DNA of 64,000 bases from Lachnospiraceae bacterium (GCA_024687745.1 JAILEM010000150.1:1-64000); one strand, 5' to 3'. Shown: positions 42,972 through 53,113, counted from the first letter of the stretch. Notes: a model not told the origin generated them from the sequence alone. Numbers and translations are program-made.

Positions 42972-44753
42972 TCAGTTTAATAATCTGATATTTTTCAGTT
43001 CTGACTTTATCCTTTCGTACTCCTTTTTTTTATTTATCCTTTCCTGAATAAGCATGACATCGCCGTTATCCTCCTCTCTTCCCGGACTTAGCCAGCTGTC
43101 CTTTAATAACCTGAGGATCAGTTCTTTTAGAGCTTTATCCCGATCCTCTCCGATATCGGTATCTATGACCTCTTCGTTAAAAACCGACGCAACCTGCCTT
43201 TGCATTTCCTCTTCTTCATAACTGCTTATGATAGCTGCAGGATTTATGCTGCCGTTTTCGAGCTGCTCATAGATCCTTGTTGCAAGGTCTTTTAATAAGC
43301 CCTCACTGAAATCCTCTGTCTTTATATACTCCTTTATCTTAGTATATATTCCAGGCTCCTCACAAAGCCATGTCAGCATACCCTTCTGGGCCTTTATCCT
43401 CCCATCTTCACGCTCTGTTTTGTGATCGAGGGATTTAGGCCTTTCATATACATTTATGTTTTCTGCCTTCATTGCCTGCTTTTTTACCATTTCACCAAGG
43501 CTTTCGGGACTTATATGATATTTATCCGCGATCCCTTCAAGATAGTTGTCCCTTTCTATAGCATCCTCAAACCTCAAAAGCCTGGCAGCTATATTCTTAA
43601 AAAAGCGAGTCTTGTCATCGGGATCCTTTAGATCAAAGGAAGCTTCATCGATCCTTACCTCATAGTAAAAGCTGTTTTCAGCTTCCTCCATACGCTTTTC
43701 AAATTCCGAAGAGCCAAGATTCTTTATAAATTCATCAGGATCCTTATAAGGGTTCATATTTATGACCCTGCATTTAAACCCTGCATTCCTTAAGATCGGA
43801 ATTGCCCTTAATGCCGCTTTTATACCTGCAGCGTCAGAATCATAACACACAAAGACTTCATCGGCATACCGCTTCATAAGATTTGCCTGGGCCACAGTCA
43901 GTGCTGTTCCAAGGGATGCCACCGTCTCCTTAAAACCTGCCTGATGCATGGAGATGACATCCATGTATCCCTCGCATATTATCAGGCTCTTTTTTCTTGC
44001 AGTCCTTGCCAGGTTCAGCCCGTACAGATTTCTTCCCTTTTCAAAAACAGTAGTTTCCGGAGAATTAAGATATTTCGGGGTACCCTCACCCATAACTCTT
44101 CCGCCGAAACCGATGATCCTGTTCTGTATATCCATTATCGGAAATATGACCCTGTTCCAGAACTTATCAAGCATTCCCCTTTTTTCATCATGATTGAAAA
44201 GTCCGGATTGTCCAAGCAGCTCATCCTCATAGCCCTGTTTCTTCAGGTATCCGTACAGATTTTCCTTTCCGAATCCCGCATATCCCAGTCCAAAGGCATT
44301 TATTACAGGATCGGTCAATCCTCTTCCGGTAAGATATCCGTATGCATTCCTCCCTCTTTCATGCCTAAGCAGATAATAATAGTATTTTCCCGCTTCTTTA
44401 TTTACTGCAAGAAGTCTGCTTCTTAAGCTATCCTTTTCTTTTTCCTCAGAAGATGCAGACTGCTTTGGAAGCTCGATGCCTGCTCTGTCTGCGAGCGCTT
44501 CCACTGCCTCCGGAAAGGAATAATTCTCTATATTCATTGTAAAGGTTATTACACTTCCTCCGGCCCCGCATCCAAAGCAATGATACATCTGTTTGGACGG
44601 CGAAACGGAAAAGGACGGGGATTTTTCACTGTGAAACGGACATAATCCAAAATAATTGCTTCCCCTTCTTGTGAGTTTAACATGTGAGGAAACAACATCT
44701 ACAATATCATTCCTTCTGCAGACCTCATCTATGATATCCTGTGAATAATACAT
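42972..44753 (-). CDS. dnaG: DNA primase
   Basis: A 593-residue enzyme that makes RNA primers for replication. The N-terminal zinc site is LCPFHSEKSPSF with YHCFGCGAGG (Cys38, His41, Cys59, Cys62). The TOPRIM domain has IICEGYMDVISMHQAG and CYDSDAAG. The C-terminal part binds DnaB helicase. GGAG lies seven bases before the ATG. It sits between dgt and rpoD. Confidence 0.97.
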   Translation of the reverse strand: MYYSQDIIDEVCRRNDIVDVVSSHVKLTRRGSNYFGLCPFHSEKSPSFSVSPSKQMYHCFGCGAGGSVITFTMNIENYSFPEAVEALADRAGIELPKQSASSEEKEKDSLRSRLLAVNKEAGKYYYYLLRHERGRNAYGYLTGRGLTDPVINAFGLGYAGFGKENLYGYLKKQGYEDELLGQSGLFNHDEKRGMLDKFWNRVIFPIMDIQNRIIGFGGRVMGEGTPKYLNSPETTVFEKGRNLYGLNLARTARKKSLIICEGYMDVISMHQAGFKETVASLGTALTVAQANLMKRYADEVFVCYDSDAAGIKAALRAIPILRNAGFKCRVINMNPYKDPDEFIKNLGSSEFEKRMEEAENSFYYEVRIDEASFDLKDPDDKTRFFKNIAARLLRFEDAIERDNYLEGIADKYHISPESLGEMVKKQAMKAENINVYERPKSLDHKTEREDGRIKAQKGMLTWLCEEPGIYTKIKEYIKTEDFSEGLLKDLATRIYEQLENGSINPAAIISSYEEEEMQRQVASVFNEEVIDTDIGEDRDKALKELILRLLKDSWLSPGREEDNGDVMLIQERINKKKEYERIKSELKNIRLLN

Positions 44754-44769
44754 CTTTTACTCCGAATTT

Positions 44770-45777
44770 CTATAAATTCCAGCTTTTAGGCATATATATA
44801 TCATCAAAAACCGCCACCGCATATCTGTCAGACATCGATGATACATAATCGCAGACCACCCGGTCCTTACTCTCTCCCCTCTCAGTCATCAGCCAGAGAT
44901 ATTCCTTTGGCATTTTACGATATTCCCTGAGAAAATATTCATAAAGGTTTTCAACCAGGTTTTCTGCCTTTGCCTCTTCCTTTTTAACTATCTTATTTGT
45001 ATATACATTCTCAAACATAAATCTTCTTAAGTCCATCATGGCTCCAAGGATCTCATCGGACATTTTTATCTCGGGATTATCCCTGCTGTTTGTGATCACG
45101 TCATGTATCATCGTATCAAGACGCTTATTGGTGGTGTTTCCGAGTGTACTTCTCAGTTCCTTTGGAATATCCTCTTCCTTTAGGATATTTGCCCTTAATG
45201 CATCATCCATATCATGATGTATATATGCTATCTTATCGGAAAGTCTGACTATCTGTCCCTCCAGTGTAGAGGGCATGGAATGTGTCTGGTGATTAAGGAT
45301 ACCATCCCTTACCTCCCAGGTGAGATTGAGTCCCTTTCCATCCTTTTCAAGTACCTCAACCACACGTTTTGACTGCTCATTATGCTTAAAGCCAAGCATA
45401 CAGCATTTGTTCAGTGCTCTCTCTCCTGCATGTCCGAATGGTGTGTGTCCAAGATCATGTCCCATTGCTATAGCCTCGGTCAGATCCTCGTTCATCTTAA
45501 GTGCCTTGGCTATTGTCCTTGCATTCTGCGATACCTCAAGGGTATGCGTCAGTCTTGTCCTGTAATGATCACCCTCAGGAGTGAGAAATACCTGTGTCTT
45601 ATCCTTAAGTCTCCTGAAGGATTTTGAATGCAGTATCCTATCCCTGTCCCTCTGGAAAACAGGTCTTATATCACATTCCTCTTCCTCAACATCCCTTCCC
45701 CTTGATTCGACACTTAAAGAAGCATAAGGGCTGAGATATTCCCTCTCATGTTGTTCTACCATTTCACGGATAAGCAT
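44770..45777 (-). CDS. dgt: Deoxyguanosinetriphosphate triphosphohydrolase-like HD protein
   Basis: A 335-residue HD-domain hydrolase. The metal motifs are RTRLTHTLEVSQ (His78) and MGHDLGHTPFGHAGER (His107, Asp108, His111, His116), preceded by LHSKSFRRLKDKTQVF. It should split dNTPs into nucleoside and triphosphate; the preferred dNTP is not certain, since this Firmicutes type differs from E. coli Dgt. GAGG precedes the ATG. Its position directly upstream of dnaG is common in Clostridia. Confidence 0.92.
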   Translation of the reverse strand: MLIREMVEQHEREYLSPYASLSVESRGRDVEEEECDIRPVFQRDRDRILHSKSFRRLKDKTQVFLTPEGDHYRTRLTHTLEVSQNARTIAKALKMNEDLTEAIAMGHDLGHTPFGHAGERALNKCCMLGFKHNEQSKRVVEVLEKDGKGLNLTWEVRDGILNHQTHSMPSTLEGQIVRLSDKIAYIHHDMDDALRANILKEEDIPKELRSTLGNTTNKRLDTMIHDVITNSRDNPEIKMSDEILGAMMDLRRFMFENVYTNKIVKKEEAKAENLVENLYEYFLREYRKMPKEYLWLMTERGESKDRVVCDYVSSMSDRYAVAVFDDIYMPKSWNL

Positions 45778-45813
45778 AATTTGTCCTCTATATTTTATAT
45801 ACGAAAAAAAAAT

Positions 45814-46992
45814 TCAAAATCCTTTTTTATTTTTTTGTGCCATAAGACCGGCTATCTTATGCAGCAGACATATGAGCGCTATTATCACGGAAACTCCCAC
45901 CATATCTATCAGAACATCCGTAAATTTACCGCTTCTTTCGGGGATCGTTCTCTGATAAAGCTCATCACATGATGCGGTAATAAAACAGAAAATAAATGTC
46001 AGGATACACGAAAGTCTGTTTCCCAGTGCCCTTCCGTAAAAAAACATGTATACAAAAAGCGAAAGCAGGGCATATTCCGTAATATGAGCTATCTTCCTTA
46101 CAACGGGCTCCCATATCAGCACTGGATCCATACCTGCCGGTACGGGCGCTTCCACTATTGTCTCTATCCCGCCAACAGGGATCTTTGATATGATAAACAA
46201 AAGCTTTTGCGTCACAAAATAGCTCAGCTTTGATGACTCTGCCCCGGGATCCGAGGAAAAGCCGAATATCATCTTTATCATAAGAATGATCGGTATGATC
46301 TGTATGATTATGAGCGTTATCCTGTTAAGCTTCTTTTCCCTCTCACTTTCTTCTCTTTTTTCCGCCGGTCCGTGTCTGTATGGGGCATTTGGATGATTTT
46401 TTCTGTGCTCTTCACGGTAAATCCTTTTTAAGGATGAAATACTTATATAGAAGAGCCTGAAGATCATATAGCCGATAACGGCTCCGCAGACATTAAGGAA
46501 AACATCATCTATCTCAAAATAACCCCTTCCCGTTTCCAGCTGGGTAATTTCAATAAGAAGGCTTGAAATAAATGCGATAAGCACAAGATTCCACCATTTT
46601 CTGAAAAAATACCAGATATAGGGAACCAGTATCCCAAAGGGGATGAACAGAAGAACATTCTCTATTCCCGTAAGCTTAAAGGAATCCCCCGAGGAGGATA
46701 TAAGTGTTGAAAAAAGATCGAGATTTATATGGCCGCTCCTGCTGCCCTCCTCCCTTCCCGAAAGGGTAAGTGATATAAGATATGACAGATATATTCCAAA
46801 AACACCAAACAGACAGGTGTTATACACCACCTGTCTGAAAAATGAGCGTTCTTTTTTTCCGATCACTCGATAAGTATACAGAATGAAGGCAAAAGCAAAA
46901 TACAGAGAAACAAATATCACAGCGATCTTTACCGCCTGCTCATTGTATTCCCTTAGTGCCTTCCATATATCTGACAAAGCACTGATTACCAA
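45814..46992 (-). CDS. Double VanZ-domain membrane protein
   Basis: A 392-residue polytopic protein with two VanZ-like modules in one chain. The first (about 80-185) includes NVLLFIPFGILVPYIW, LIEITQLETGRGYFEIDDVF and NVCGAVIGY. The second (about 275-385) includes VRKIAHITEYALLSLFVYMF, ASCDELYQRTIPERSGKFTD and VLIDMVGV. A charged linker lies between. VanZ relatives include teicoplanin-resistance accessories, but most are envelope proteins of unknown role. The start is a TTG with GGAG seven bases upstream. It lies between purA and dgt on the same strand. Nothing else here suggests glycopeptide resistance. Confidence 0.85.
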   Translation of the reverse strand: MVISALSDIWKALREYNEQAVKIAVIFVSLYFAFAFILYTYRVIGKKERSFFRQVVYNTCLFGVFGIYLSYLISLTLSGREEGSRSGHINLDLFSTLISSSGDSFKLTGIENVLLFIPFGILVPYIWYFFRKWWNLVLIAFISSLLIEITQLETGRGYFEIDDVFLNVCGAVIGYMIFRLFYISISSLKRIYREEHRKNHPNAPYRHGPAEKREESEREKKLNRITLIIIQIIPIILMIKMIFGFSSDPGAESSKLSYFVTQKLLFIISKIPVGGIETIVEAPVPAGMDPVLIWEPVVRKIAHITEYALLSLFVYMFFYGRALGNRLSCILTFIFCFITASCDELYQRTIPERSGKFTDVLIDMVGVSVIIALICLLHKIAGLMAQKNKKGF

Positions 46993-47030
46993 AATATAAC
47001 TCCGTACGGGATGTGTTTAATATCTTAATA

Positions 47031-48329
47031 TTACCTTATCTTCAGAGGACTTTCCCTGTATATGATATCATTTCTTCCCGGGCCGTTAGAGATCATAGTT
47101 ATGGGGAAGCCTACCTGTTCTTCGATAAATTCTATATATGCCCGACAATTCTTTGGAAGATCCTCATAACGGCTTATGCCTCTTATATCTTCTTTCCAGC
47201 CTTTTAAGACCGTAAGTCTGGGTTTGGCTCTGTAGAGATCCTTTGTTACAGGAAAATCAGATGTCACCCTTCCGTCTATCTCATAACCCGTACATACAGG
47301 TATCTCATCCAGATATCCCAAAACATCCAAAACCGTGAATGCTACATCTGTAGTACCCTGTATCCTCAATCCGTATTTTGAAGCAACACAGTCAAACCAG
47401 CCCATTCTTCTCGGTCTTCCCGTGGTGGCTCCGTATTCTCCTCCGTCTCCTCCGCGTCTGCGCAATTCTTCTGCCTCATCGCCAAAGATCTCCGATACAA
47501 AGGCTCCTGCTCCAACCGCCGAAGAGTAGGCCTTACATACGGTTATTATCTTTTTGATCTCGTAAGGAGGAATACCTGCTCCTATCGCGCCAAAAGCAGC
47601 CAGTGTGGATGACGATGTTACCATGGGATATATACCATGGTCCGGATCCTTAAGAGAGCCAAGCTGTCCTTCCAAAAGTATCTCCTTATCATCCTTTATC
47701 GCCTGCCAGAGATAAGCAGAGGTATCACATACGTATGGCTCTACCATTTTTTTGTAATCCATAAGCGTATTAAAGATACTCTCCTCATCGATAGGATCTT
47801 TATGATAAAGATGTATCAAAACGGCATTTTTGATCTCGGCTACCCTGTGTATCTTATCCTTAAGCTCATCCTCATCCATAAAGAGCTCACTGACCTGGAA
47901 GCCCGTCTTGGCATATTTATCCGAATAAAAAGGAGCTATCCCGGACTTTGTGGAACCAAAGGATTTACCTTTAAGTCTTTCTTCCTCAAATGCGTCAAGA
48001 TCAATATGATAGGGCATGACGACCTGGCACCTTTCCGAAATGAGGAGCTTTGGTTTTGGTACTCCCTTCGATGTTATATCCTCTATTTCCTTCATAAGGA
48101 TCGGAAGGTTAAGAGCAACTCCGTTTCCGATTATATTTACTGTTTTATCCGAAAACACTCCCGAAGGCAGCGTATGCAGCGCAAATTTTCCATAATCATT
48201 TACTATCGTATGTCCCGCATTTGCTCCGCCCTGAAAACGGATAACGATATCGGCATCCTGGGCAAGCATATCTGTCATCTTGCCTTTTCCCTCATCTCCC
48301 CAGTTAGCTCCGACTATAGCTTTAACCAT
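47031..48329 (-). CDS. purA: Adenylosuccinate synthetase
   Basis: A 432-residue enzyme that converts IMP and aspartate to adenylosuccinate with GTP. The P-loop region is GANWGDEGKGKMTDML and the catalytic His segment is GGANAGHTIV. VGAGAFVSEIFGDEAEELR and GATTGRPRRMGWFD are family motifs. GAGGAGG precedes the ATG. It is the last of three purine genes (purC, purB, purA), which meet in the pathway to AMP. Confidence 0.97.
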   Translation of the reverse strand: MVKAIVGANWGDEGKGKMTDMLAQDADIVIRFQGGANAGHTIVNDYGKFALHTLPSGVFSDKTVNIIGNGVALNLPILMKEIEDITSKGVPKPKLLISERCQVVMPYHIDLDAFEEERLKGKSFGSTKSGIAPFYSDKYAKTGFQVSELFMDEDELKDKIHRVAEIKNAVLIHLYHKDPIDEESIFNTLMDYKKMVEPYVCDTSAYLWQAIKDDKEILLEGQLGSLKDPDHGIYPMVTSSSTLAAFGAIGAGIPPYEIKKIITVCKAYSSAVGAGAFVSEIFGDEAEELRRRGGDGGEYGATTGRPRRMGWFDCVASKYGLRIQGTTDVAFTVLDVLGYLDEIPVCTGYEIDGRVTSDFPVTKDLYRAKPRLTVLKGWKEDIRGISRYEDLPKNCRAYIEFIEEQVGFPITMISNGPGRNDIIYRESPLKIR

Positions 48330-48342
48330 CTTTCTCCTCCTC

Positions 48343-49794
48343 TCAGACGTTTATCTCTGCCTTGATCCCAAGTATATCACTGTTACTTTCAAGCACCGGT
48401 CTTACATAGTTCTTTAAATATTTTTCCACCTGGATCACAGATCTTCCTATATATTTGGAAGGCTCCATTGTCTTTTCAAGCTCTTCTTCGGAAACAAGAA
48501 AATCCGGATCCGCTGCGATCAGCTCCAAAAGGTTGTTATCCAGGCCCTCTTTTTTGACATTCCCGGCTGCCTGCATGGAAAGGACTCTTATCTTCTCATG
48601 CATTTTCTGTCTGTCGGCTCCATTTTTTACGGCATCCATCATTATATTTTCAGTGGCCATAAAAGGAAGCTCGCTCATTATATGTTTATAAATGACCTTA
48701 TCATTCACAACAAGTCCGTCGGCAACATTCATGCACAGATCAAGGATCCCGTCGGCAGCAAGAAAGCCTTCCGGTATCGAGAGTCTTTTATTTGCCGAAT
48801 CATCCAGCGTCCTTTCAAACCACTGCGTTGCGGAAGTGATGGCCGGATTAAGAGCGTCTACCATAACATACCTGGCTAAGGAAGCGATACGTTCACTCCT
48901 CATCGGATTGCGCTTATATGCCATTGCGCTGGACCCTATCTGCGATTTCTCGAATGGCTCCTCAACCTCTTTGAGGTGCTGAAGAAGCCTTATATCATTT
49001 GACATCTTATGAGCACTGGCAGCTATACCTGCAAGTACATTTACGACTCTTGTATCTACTTTTCTTGAATATGTCTGACCGCTTACCGGATAGCACTCTT
49101 CAAAACCCATTTTTTTTGCTATCATAGGGTCTATCCTGTCGATCTTATCCTCATCACCGTCAAAGAGTTCAAGAAAACTCGCCTGCGTTCCCGTAGTTCC
49201 CTTTGAACCGAGAAGCTTTAAGCCGGAGAGCACAAAATCAAGCTCTTCAAGATCCAGCATAAATTCATTGATCCACAGTACCGCCCTCTTCCCTACAGTC
49301 GTAGGCTGTGCCGGCTGAAAATGAGTAAAAGCAAGCGTCGGGAGAGCTTTATATTTTTCTGCAAAATCAGAAAGAACAGAGATAACATTTATAAGCTTTT
49401 TTCTTATCAGCCTAAGGGCCTCTCTCATCACTATGATATCGGTATTATCACCGACATAACAGGATGTCGCTCCTAAATGGATGATACCTGCAGCCTTCGG
49501 GCACTGTACACCATAAGCATAAACATGACTCATCACATCATGTCTGACTTCCTTCTCCCTTTTCTTTGCTACATCATAATTTATATCATCTGCGTGGCTT
49601 TTCATTTCATCGATCATTTCCTGTGTTATGACAGGCTTTCCGTTCTCTGAAAGCGAAAGCTCCATCTCCGTTTCCGCAAGAGCTATCCAAAGTCTTCTCC
49701 ACGTCCTGAATTTCATGTCCTGAGAAAAGATATACTGCATTTCCTTACTTGCATACCTCTCCGACAGGGGACTTGTATATGTATCTGTTCCCAT
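48343..49794 (-). CDS. purB: Adenylosuccinate lyase
   Basis: A 483-residue fumarase-superfamily enzyme that splits SAICAR and adenylosuccinate, releasing fumarate. The flexible signature loop reads IGSSAMAYKRNPMRSERI near residue 285. The catalytic His region has GATSCYVGDNTD and FTHFQPAQPTTVGKRA. AGGAG precedes the ATG. It stands between purC, which makes its first substrate, and purA, which makes its second. Confidence 0.96.
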   Translation of the reverse strand: MGTDTYTSPLSERYASKEMQYIFSQDMKFRTWRRLWIALAETEMELSLSENGKPVITQEMIDEMKSHADDINYDVAKKREKEVRHDVMSHVYAYGVQCPKAAGIIHLGATSCYVGDNTDIIVMREALRLIRKKLINVISVLSDFAEKYKALPTLAFTHFQPAQPTTVGKRAVLWINEFMLDLEELDFVLSGLKLLGSKGTTGTQASFLELFDGDEDKIDRIDPMIAKKMGFEECYPVSGQTYSRKVDTRVVNVLAGIAASAHKMSNDIRLLQHLKEVEEPFEKSQIGSSAMAYKRNPMRSERIASLARYVMVDALNPAITSATQWFERTLDDSANKRLSIPEGFLAADGILDLCMNVADGLVVNDKVIYKHIMSELPFMATENIMMDAVKNGADRQKMHEKIRVLSMQAAGNVKKEGLDNNLLELIAADPDFLVSEEELEKTMEPSKYIGRSVIQVEKYLKNYVRPVLESNSDILGIKAEINV

Positions 49795-49805
49795 CTTATT
49801 CTCCT

Positions 49806-50675
49806 CTATATTTCCTTACCGGTAAGAAGCTTATATCCCTGATGGTAAATATCTATTGTCCTGTTTACAACATCCTCCGGCAGGGTCCAGTCGTCATGAG
49901 GGTTAGCCTTTAACCAGTCCCTCGCAAACTGCTTATCAAAGGATGGCTGTGAATGTCCCGGCTCATACCCGTCTTTTGGCCAGAACCTGGACGAATCGGG
50001 AGTGAGCATCTCATCTCCGAGTATTATTTCTCCGTCATCTGACAGGCCGAATTCAAATTTAGTATCAGCTATGATAATTCCCTTTGTAAGTGCATAATCG
50101 GCACATTTCTTATAAAGAGCAAGCGAGTGATCCTTAAGCTTTCCCGCATATTCCTCACCCTTTCCGGGGAATCGTTCCTCTAGATAAGCTATGCTTTTTT
50201 CAAATGATATATTTTCATCATGATCACCTATCTCCGCCTTTGTTGATGGCGTGTATATGGGCTCCTTGAGCTTATCCGATTCCTTCAGGCCCTCTTCGAG
50301 TTTTATTCCGCATACAGTGGAATCCTTTTGATAGCTTGCCCAGCCTGAGCCTGTTATATAGCCTCTGACTATACATTCTACCGGAAGCATTCTGAGTTTT
50401 TTTACCAGCATGCTTCTTCCCTCAAATCTCTCCTGTCTGAAAAACTCAGGCATATCTGCGGTATCGGTACTTATCATATGGTTTGGTACGATATCCAGAG
50501 TCTGGTTAAACCAGAATTCTGACATTCTGTTAAGCACCTTACCCTTTCCGCTTACCTCGTTATTAAGGATCACATCAAAGCAGCTGATCCTGTCTGTTGC
50601 TACGAGTATAAGGTTTTCCCCGACATCATATATCTCTCTTACCTTTCCCTCTTTGACCGGTCTGTACTCAACCAT
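49806..50675 (-). CDS. purC: SAICAR synthetase
   Basis: A 289-residue ATP-dependent enzyme that joins CAIR and aspartate. Family motifs are KEGKVREIYDVGENLILVAT near the N-terminus, VECIVRGYITGSGW, and IIADTKFEFGLSDDGEIILG. GGAG precedes the ATG. It begins 12 bp after the end of an ABC importer gene, so the purine genes may be read from the importer's promoter as well as any own promoter; none is obvious in the gap. Confidence 0.96.
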   Translation of the reverse strand: MVEYRPVKEGKVREIYDVGENLILVATDRISCFDVILNNEVSGKGKVLNRMSEFWFNQTLDIVPNHMISTDTADMPEFFRQERFEGRSMLVKKLRMLPVECIVRGYITGSGWASYQKDSTVCGIKLEEGLKESDKLKEPIYTPSTKAEIGDHDENISFEKSIAYLEERFPGKGEEYAGKLKDHSLALYKKCADYALTKGIIIADTKFEFGLSDDGEIILGDEMLTPDSSRFWPKDGYEPGHSQPSFDKQFARDWLKANPHDDWTLPEDVVNRTIDIYHQGYKLLTGKEI

Positions 50676-50686
50676 CTCTGTCTCCT

Positions 50687-51442
50687 TTAACTGATTTTTC
50701 CTATAAATTCATTAAGTCTTTCATATTTGGAATCAAACAGATCATCCGGAGATAATTCATGCTGAATTATCCCCTTTTCCATAAAGATTATCCTGTCCGA
50801 AACCTCTTTTGCAAAGTTCATCTCATGAGTGACTATTATCATAGTCATTTTCTCCCTGGCAAGCTCCTTTATAGCCTTTAAGACTCCGGCTGTAAGTTCG
50901 GGATCAAGTGCAGAAGTAGGTTCATCAAAATACATTATCTCCGGATCAAGTGCCAGAGCCCTTACTATGGAAACTCTCTGTTGCTGACCGCCCGAAAGCT
51001 GGCAGGGGTAGGCATCCGCCTTATCATCAAGTTCAAACTGTTTAAGGAGCTTCATTGCCCTTTCTTTTGCCTCTTCTCTGTTTTCCCTGTTTACCGTGAC
51101 CGGAGCATCTATGATATTCTGCAGAACAGAAAAATGCGGAAAAAGATTAAAGCTCTGAAACACCATGCCAAATATCTTCTTTGCCTGCCTGATATCCTCC
51201 TTTGAGGCATAGATGCTGTTTCCGTTTTCACCGGGTGAAGCAATTTTCTTCCCCTTGTATATGAGCTCACCCTTATCAATCTTTTCCAGTAGGGTTGCGC
51301 ACCGAAGCAAGGTCGACTTTCCCGATCCGGAAGGACCGATCACCGATACTATCTCGCCCTTTTCCACGGATAAGGACACATCCCTAAGAACCGACAGTCC
51401 GTCAAATGACTTGGATATATGATTTAATTCCAAAAGTTTCAT
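50687..51442 (-). CDS. Polar amino acid ABC importer, ATPase
   Basis: A 251-residue ATPase of the GlnQ/HisP group. Walker A is GPSGSGKST at 36-44, the signature is LSGGQQQR, and Walker B is IMYFDEPTSALDPE with a following switch His in IVTHEMNF. The ATG at 51442 has AAGGTG six bases before it; a GTG three codons earlier is possible. It follows the permease by 17 bp. Confidence 0.93.
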   Translation of the reverse strand: MKLLELNHISKSFDGLSVLRDVSLSVEKGEIVSVIGPSGSGKSTLLRCATLLEKIDKGELIYKGKKIASPGENGNSIYASKEDIRQAKKIFGMVFQSFNLFPHFSVLQNIIDAPVTVNRENREEAKERAMKLLKQFELDDKADAYPCQLSGGQQQRVSIVRALALDPEIMYFDEPTSALDPELTAGVLKAIKELAREKMTMIIVTHEMNFAKEVSDRIIFMEKGIIQHELSPDDLFDSKYERLNEFIGKIS

Positions 51443-51459
51443 GATCATCACCTTTAGCC

Positions 51460-52110
51460 TCAGTCATAATAACTGAAAGCCTTTTCCACCCTGTTCATTC
51501 CAAAAGCCACTAAAAGATTGAAAACATAATAAAATACTGCGGCAACGATAAAGGGAACCATGGATGCCTGGGCCGCCGCTATAGCCTTGGCCTGGGTGAA
51601 CATCTCCGATACCGCGATAACAAATGCAAGAGACGTATCCTTTACCAGGGTTATTATCTCGTTTGTTGTCGCCGGAAGTATACGTTTTACAACCTGAGGA
51701 AAGATAATACGTATAAAGGTCTGTGTCTTTGAATACCCCAGCAGATCTGCGGCTTCATACTGACCCCGGGATATGGATTCTATCCCTCCCCTGTATATCT
51801 CCGCAAAATAAGCAGCATAATTCAGAACAAATCCTATTATTACAGCCACAAACCTGTAGGATGTCGTTATCTTTATTCCAAACAGATAAAAAGGGCCAAA
51901 GAATACAACCATAAGCTGCAGCATAAGAGGAGTCCCTCTGAGAACAGATATATATACCTGCATGACCGTACTCAGTATTTTGTTTTTTGACATTCGACCA
52001 AAGGCAACTAACAGGCCTAACGGCAGCGAAAATAAAAGTGTCAGTAAAAATATCAGTATACTGGTCACCATGCCGTCAGTCAGCTGTCCTATTATACTTC
52101 CTATATCCAT
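51460..52110 (-). CDS. Polar amino acid ABC importer, permease
   Basis: A 216-residue permease of the HisM/GlnP type with about five helices. The cytoplasmic EAA loop is seen in QYEAADLLGYSKTQTFIRII, and VLRGTPLMLQLMVVFFG is typical of the family. A single permease gene suggests a homodimeric channel. It lies between the binding protein and the ATPase genes. Confidence 0.92.
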   Translation of the reverse strand: MDIGSIIGQLTDGMVTSILIFLLTLLFSLPLGLLVAFGRMSKNKILSTVMQVYISVLRGTPLMLQLMVVFFGPFYLFGIKITTSYRFVAVIIGFVLNYAAYFAEIYRGGIESISRGQYEAADLLGYSKTQTFIRIIFPQVVKRILPATTNEIITLVKDTSLAFVIAVSEMFTQAKAIAAAQASMVPFIVAAVFYYVFNLLVAFGMNRVEKAFSYYD

Positions 52111-52157
52111 ATACTATACTCTTTTTCTTTATCCGTATTTCCGATCATATATCCGGT

Positions 52158-53000
52158 TTACTTTCCGAGGATCACTGCATCGGAAAGCTCCCACTTATCT
52201 GCGATCTCCATAAATTTACCGTCAGAAGCCATCTCATCAAGAGTCTTTTGTACAGTATCCCTTAATTCCGTATTTCCTTTAAGGAATCCAACTCCGTATT
52301 TTTCCGATACAAGAACCTCTTCAAGAATCTCATATCCTCCGTTTCTTTCCGCTATCTGATAGTTGGCAACACCGATGTCCATTGCGACAGCGTCTACGGC
52401 TCCCGCCTCAAGATTAAGAAAGGCTGTATTATAATCAGGAACAACAAGCAGCTCCTTGAATGAATCCGTAAGGCTCTTTGAATCATCGGAATACAGTGCT
52501 TCCTGTGCCGATGAATCAGTCTGCACTGCCACTATCTTACCTGAAAGGTCAGCCTGTGTCTTGATCCCTGATTCCGAAGCGACAACAAATACCTGGCTGT
52601 TATCTACATAAGGATCTGACCACTCATATTTATCCAGTCTGTCTTCACTCATTGTGAAACCGTTCCATATACAGTCTATGGTACCCGATGAAAGCTCCAT
52701 ATCCTTGGAATCCCAGTCAATAGGCTGAAATATGATATCCCATCCGTTTCTTGAAGCAACCTCTGCTGCAAGGTCTAAATCAAATCCCACGAATTCACCG
52801 TTTTCATCCATATATCCATAGGGAGGGAAATTTGCATCAAAGCCGACAGTAAAAGTATTATCATTTGCCGTGTCGGGAAGGCTGGTATCGCTGTTCTCGG
52901 ATTTTTCCGTGGTTGCCGAAGCCCCGGCAGTTCCCGTGCATCCTGTTACAAAAGCAGCTGCCAATACGGTTACCATTAACATCATTATCTTCTTTTTCAT
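52158..53000 (-). CDS. Amino acid ABC importer, lipoprotein binding protein
   Basis: A 280-residue solute-binding protein with a lipobox (VTGC, lipidated Cys near residue 21). The mature fold starts FTVGFDANFPPYGYMDENG, typical of polar amino acid receptors (family 3), and SGTIDCIWNGFTMSEDR follows. The ligand (glutamine, cystine, arginine or another) cannot be told; the first pocket residues resemble several types. The ATG at 53000 follows AGGAGG by five bases. A promoter and a palindrome lie upstream. Confidence 0.9.
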   Translation of the reverse strand: MKKKIMMLMVTVLAAAFVTGCTGTAGASATTEKSENSDTSLPDTANDNTFTVGFDANFPPYGYMDENGEFVGFDLDLAAEVASRNGWDIIFQPIDWDSKDMELSSGTIDCIWNGFTMSEDRLDKYEWSDPYVDNSQVFVVASESGIKTQADLSGKIVAVQTDSSAQEALYSDDSKSLTDSFKELLVVPDYNTAFLNLEAGAVDAVAMDIGVANYQIAERNGGYEILEEVLVSEKYGVGFLKGNTELRDTVQKTLDEMASDGKFMEIADKWELSDAVILGK

Positions 53001-53113
53001 AAGCACCTCCTGATCTTTACCGATCCTTCATTACTTTACCAAGTTAAAGCGCCAAACGTATATCTGTGACCTTTTAAACAAAAGGATCATGGATACGATA
53101 TAAGTCTTCGCTC

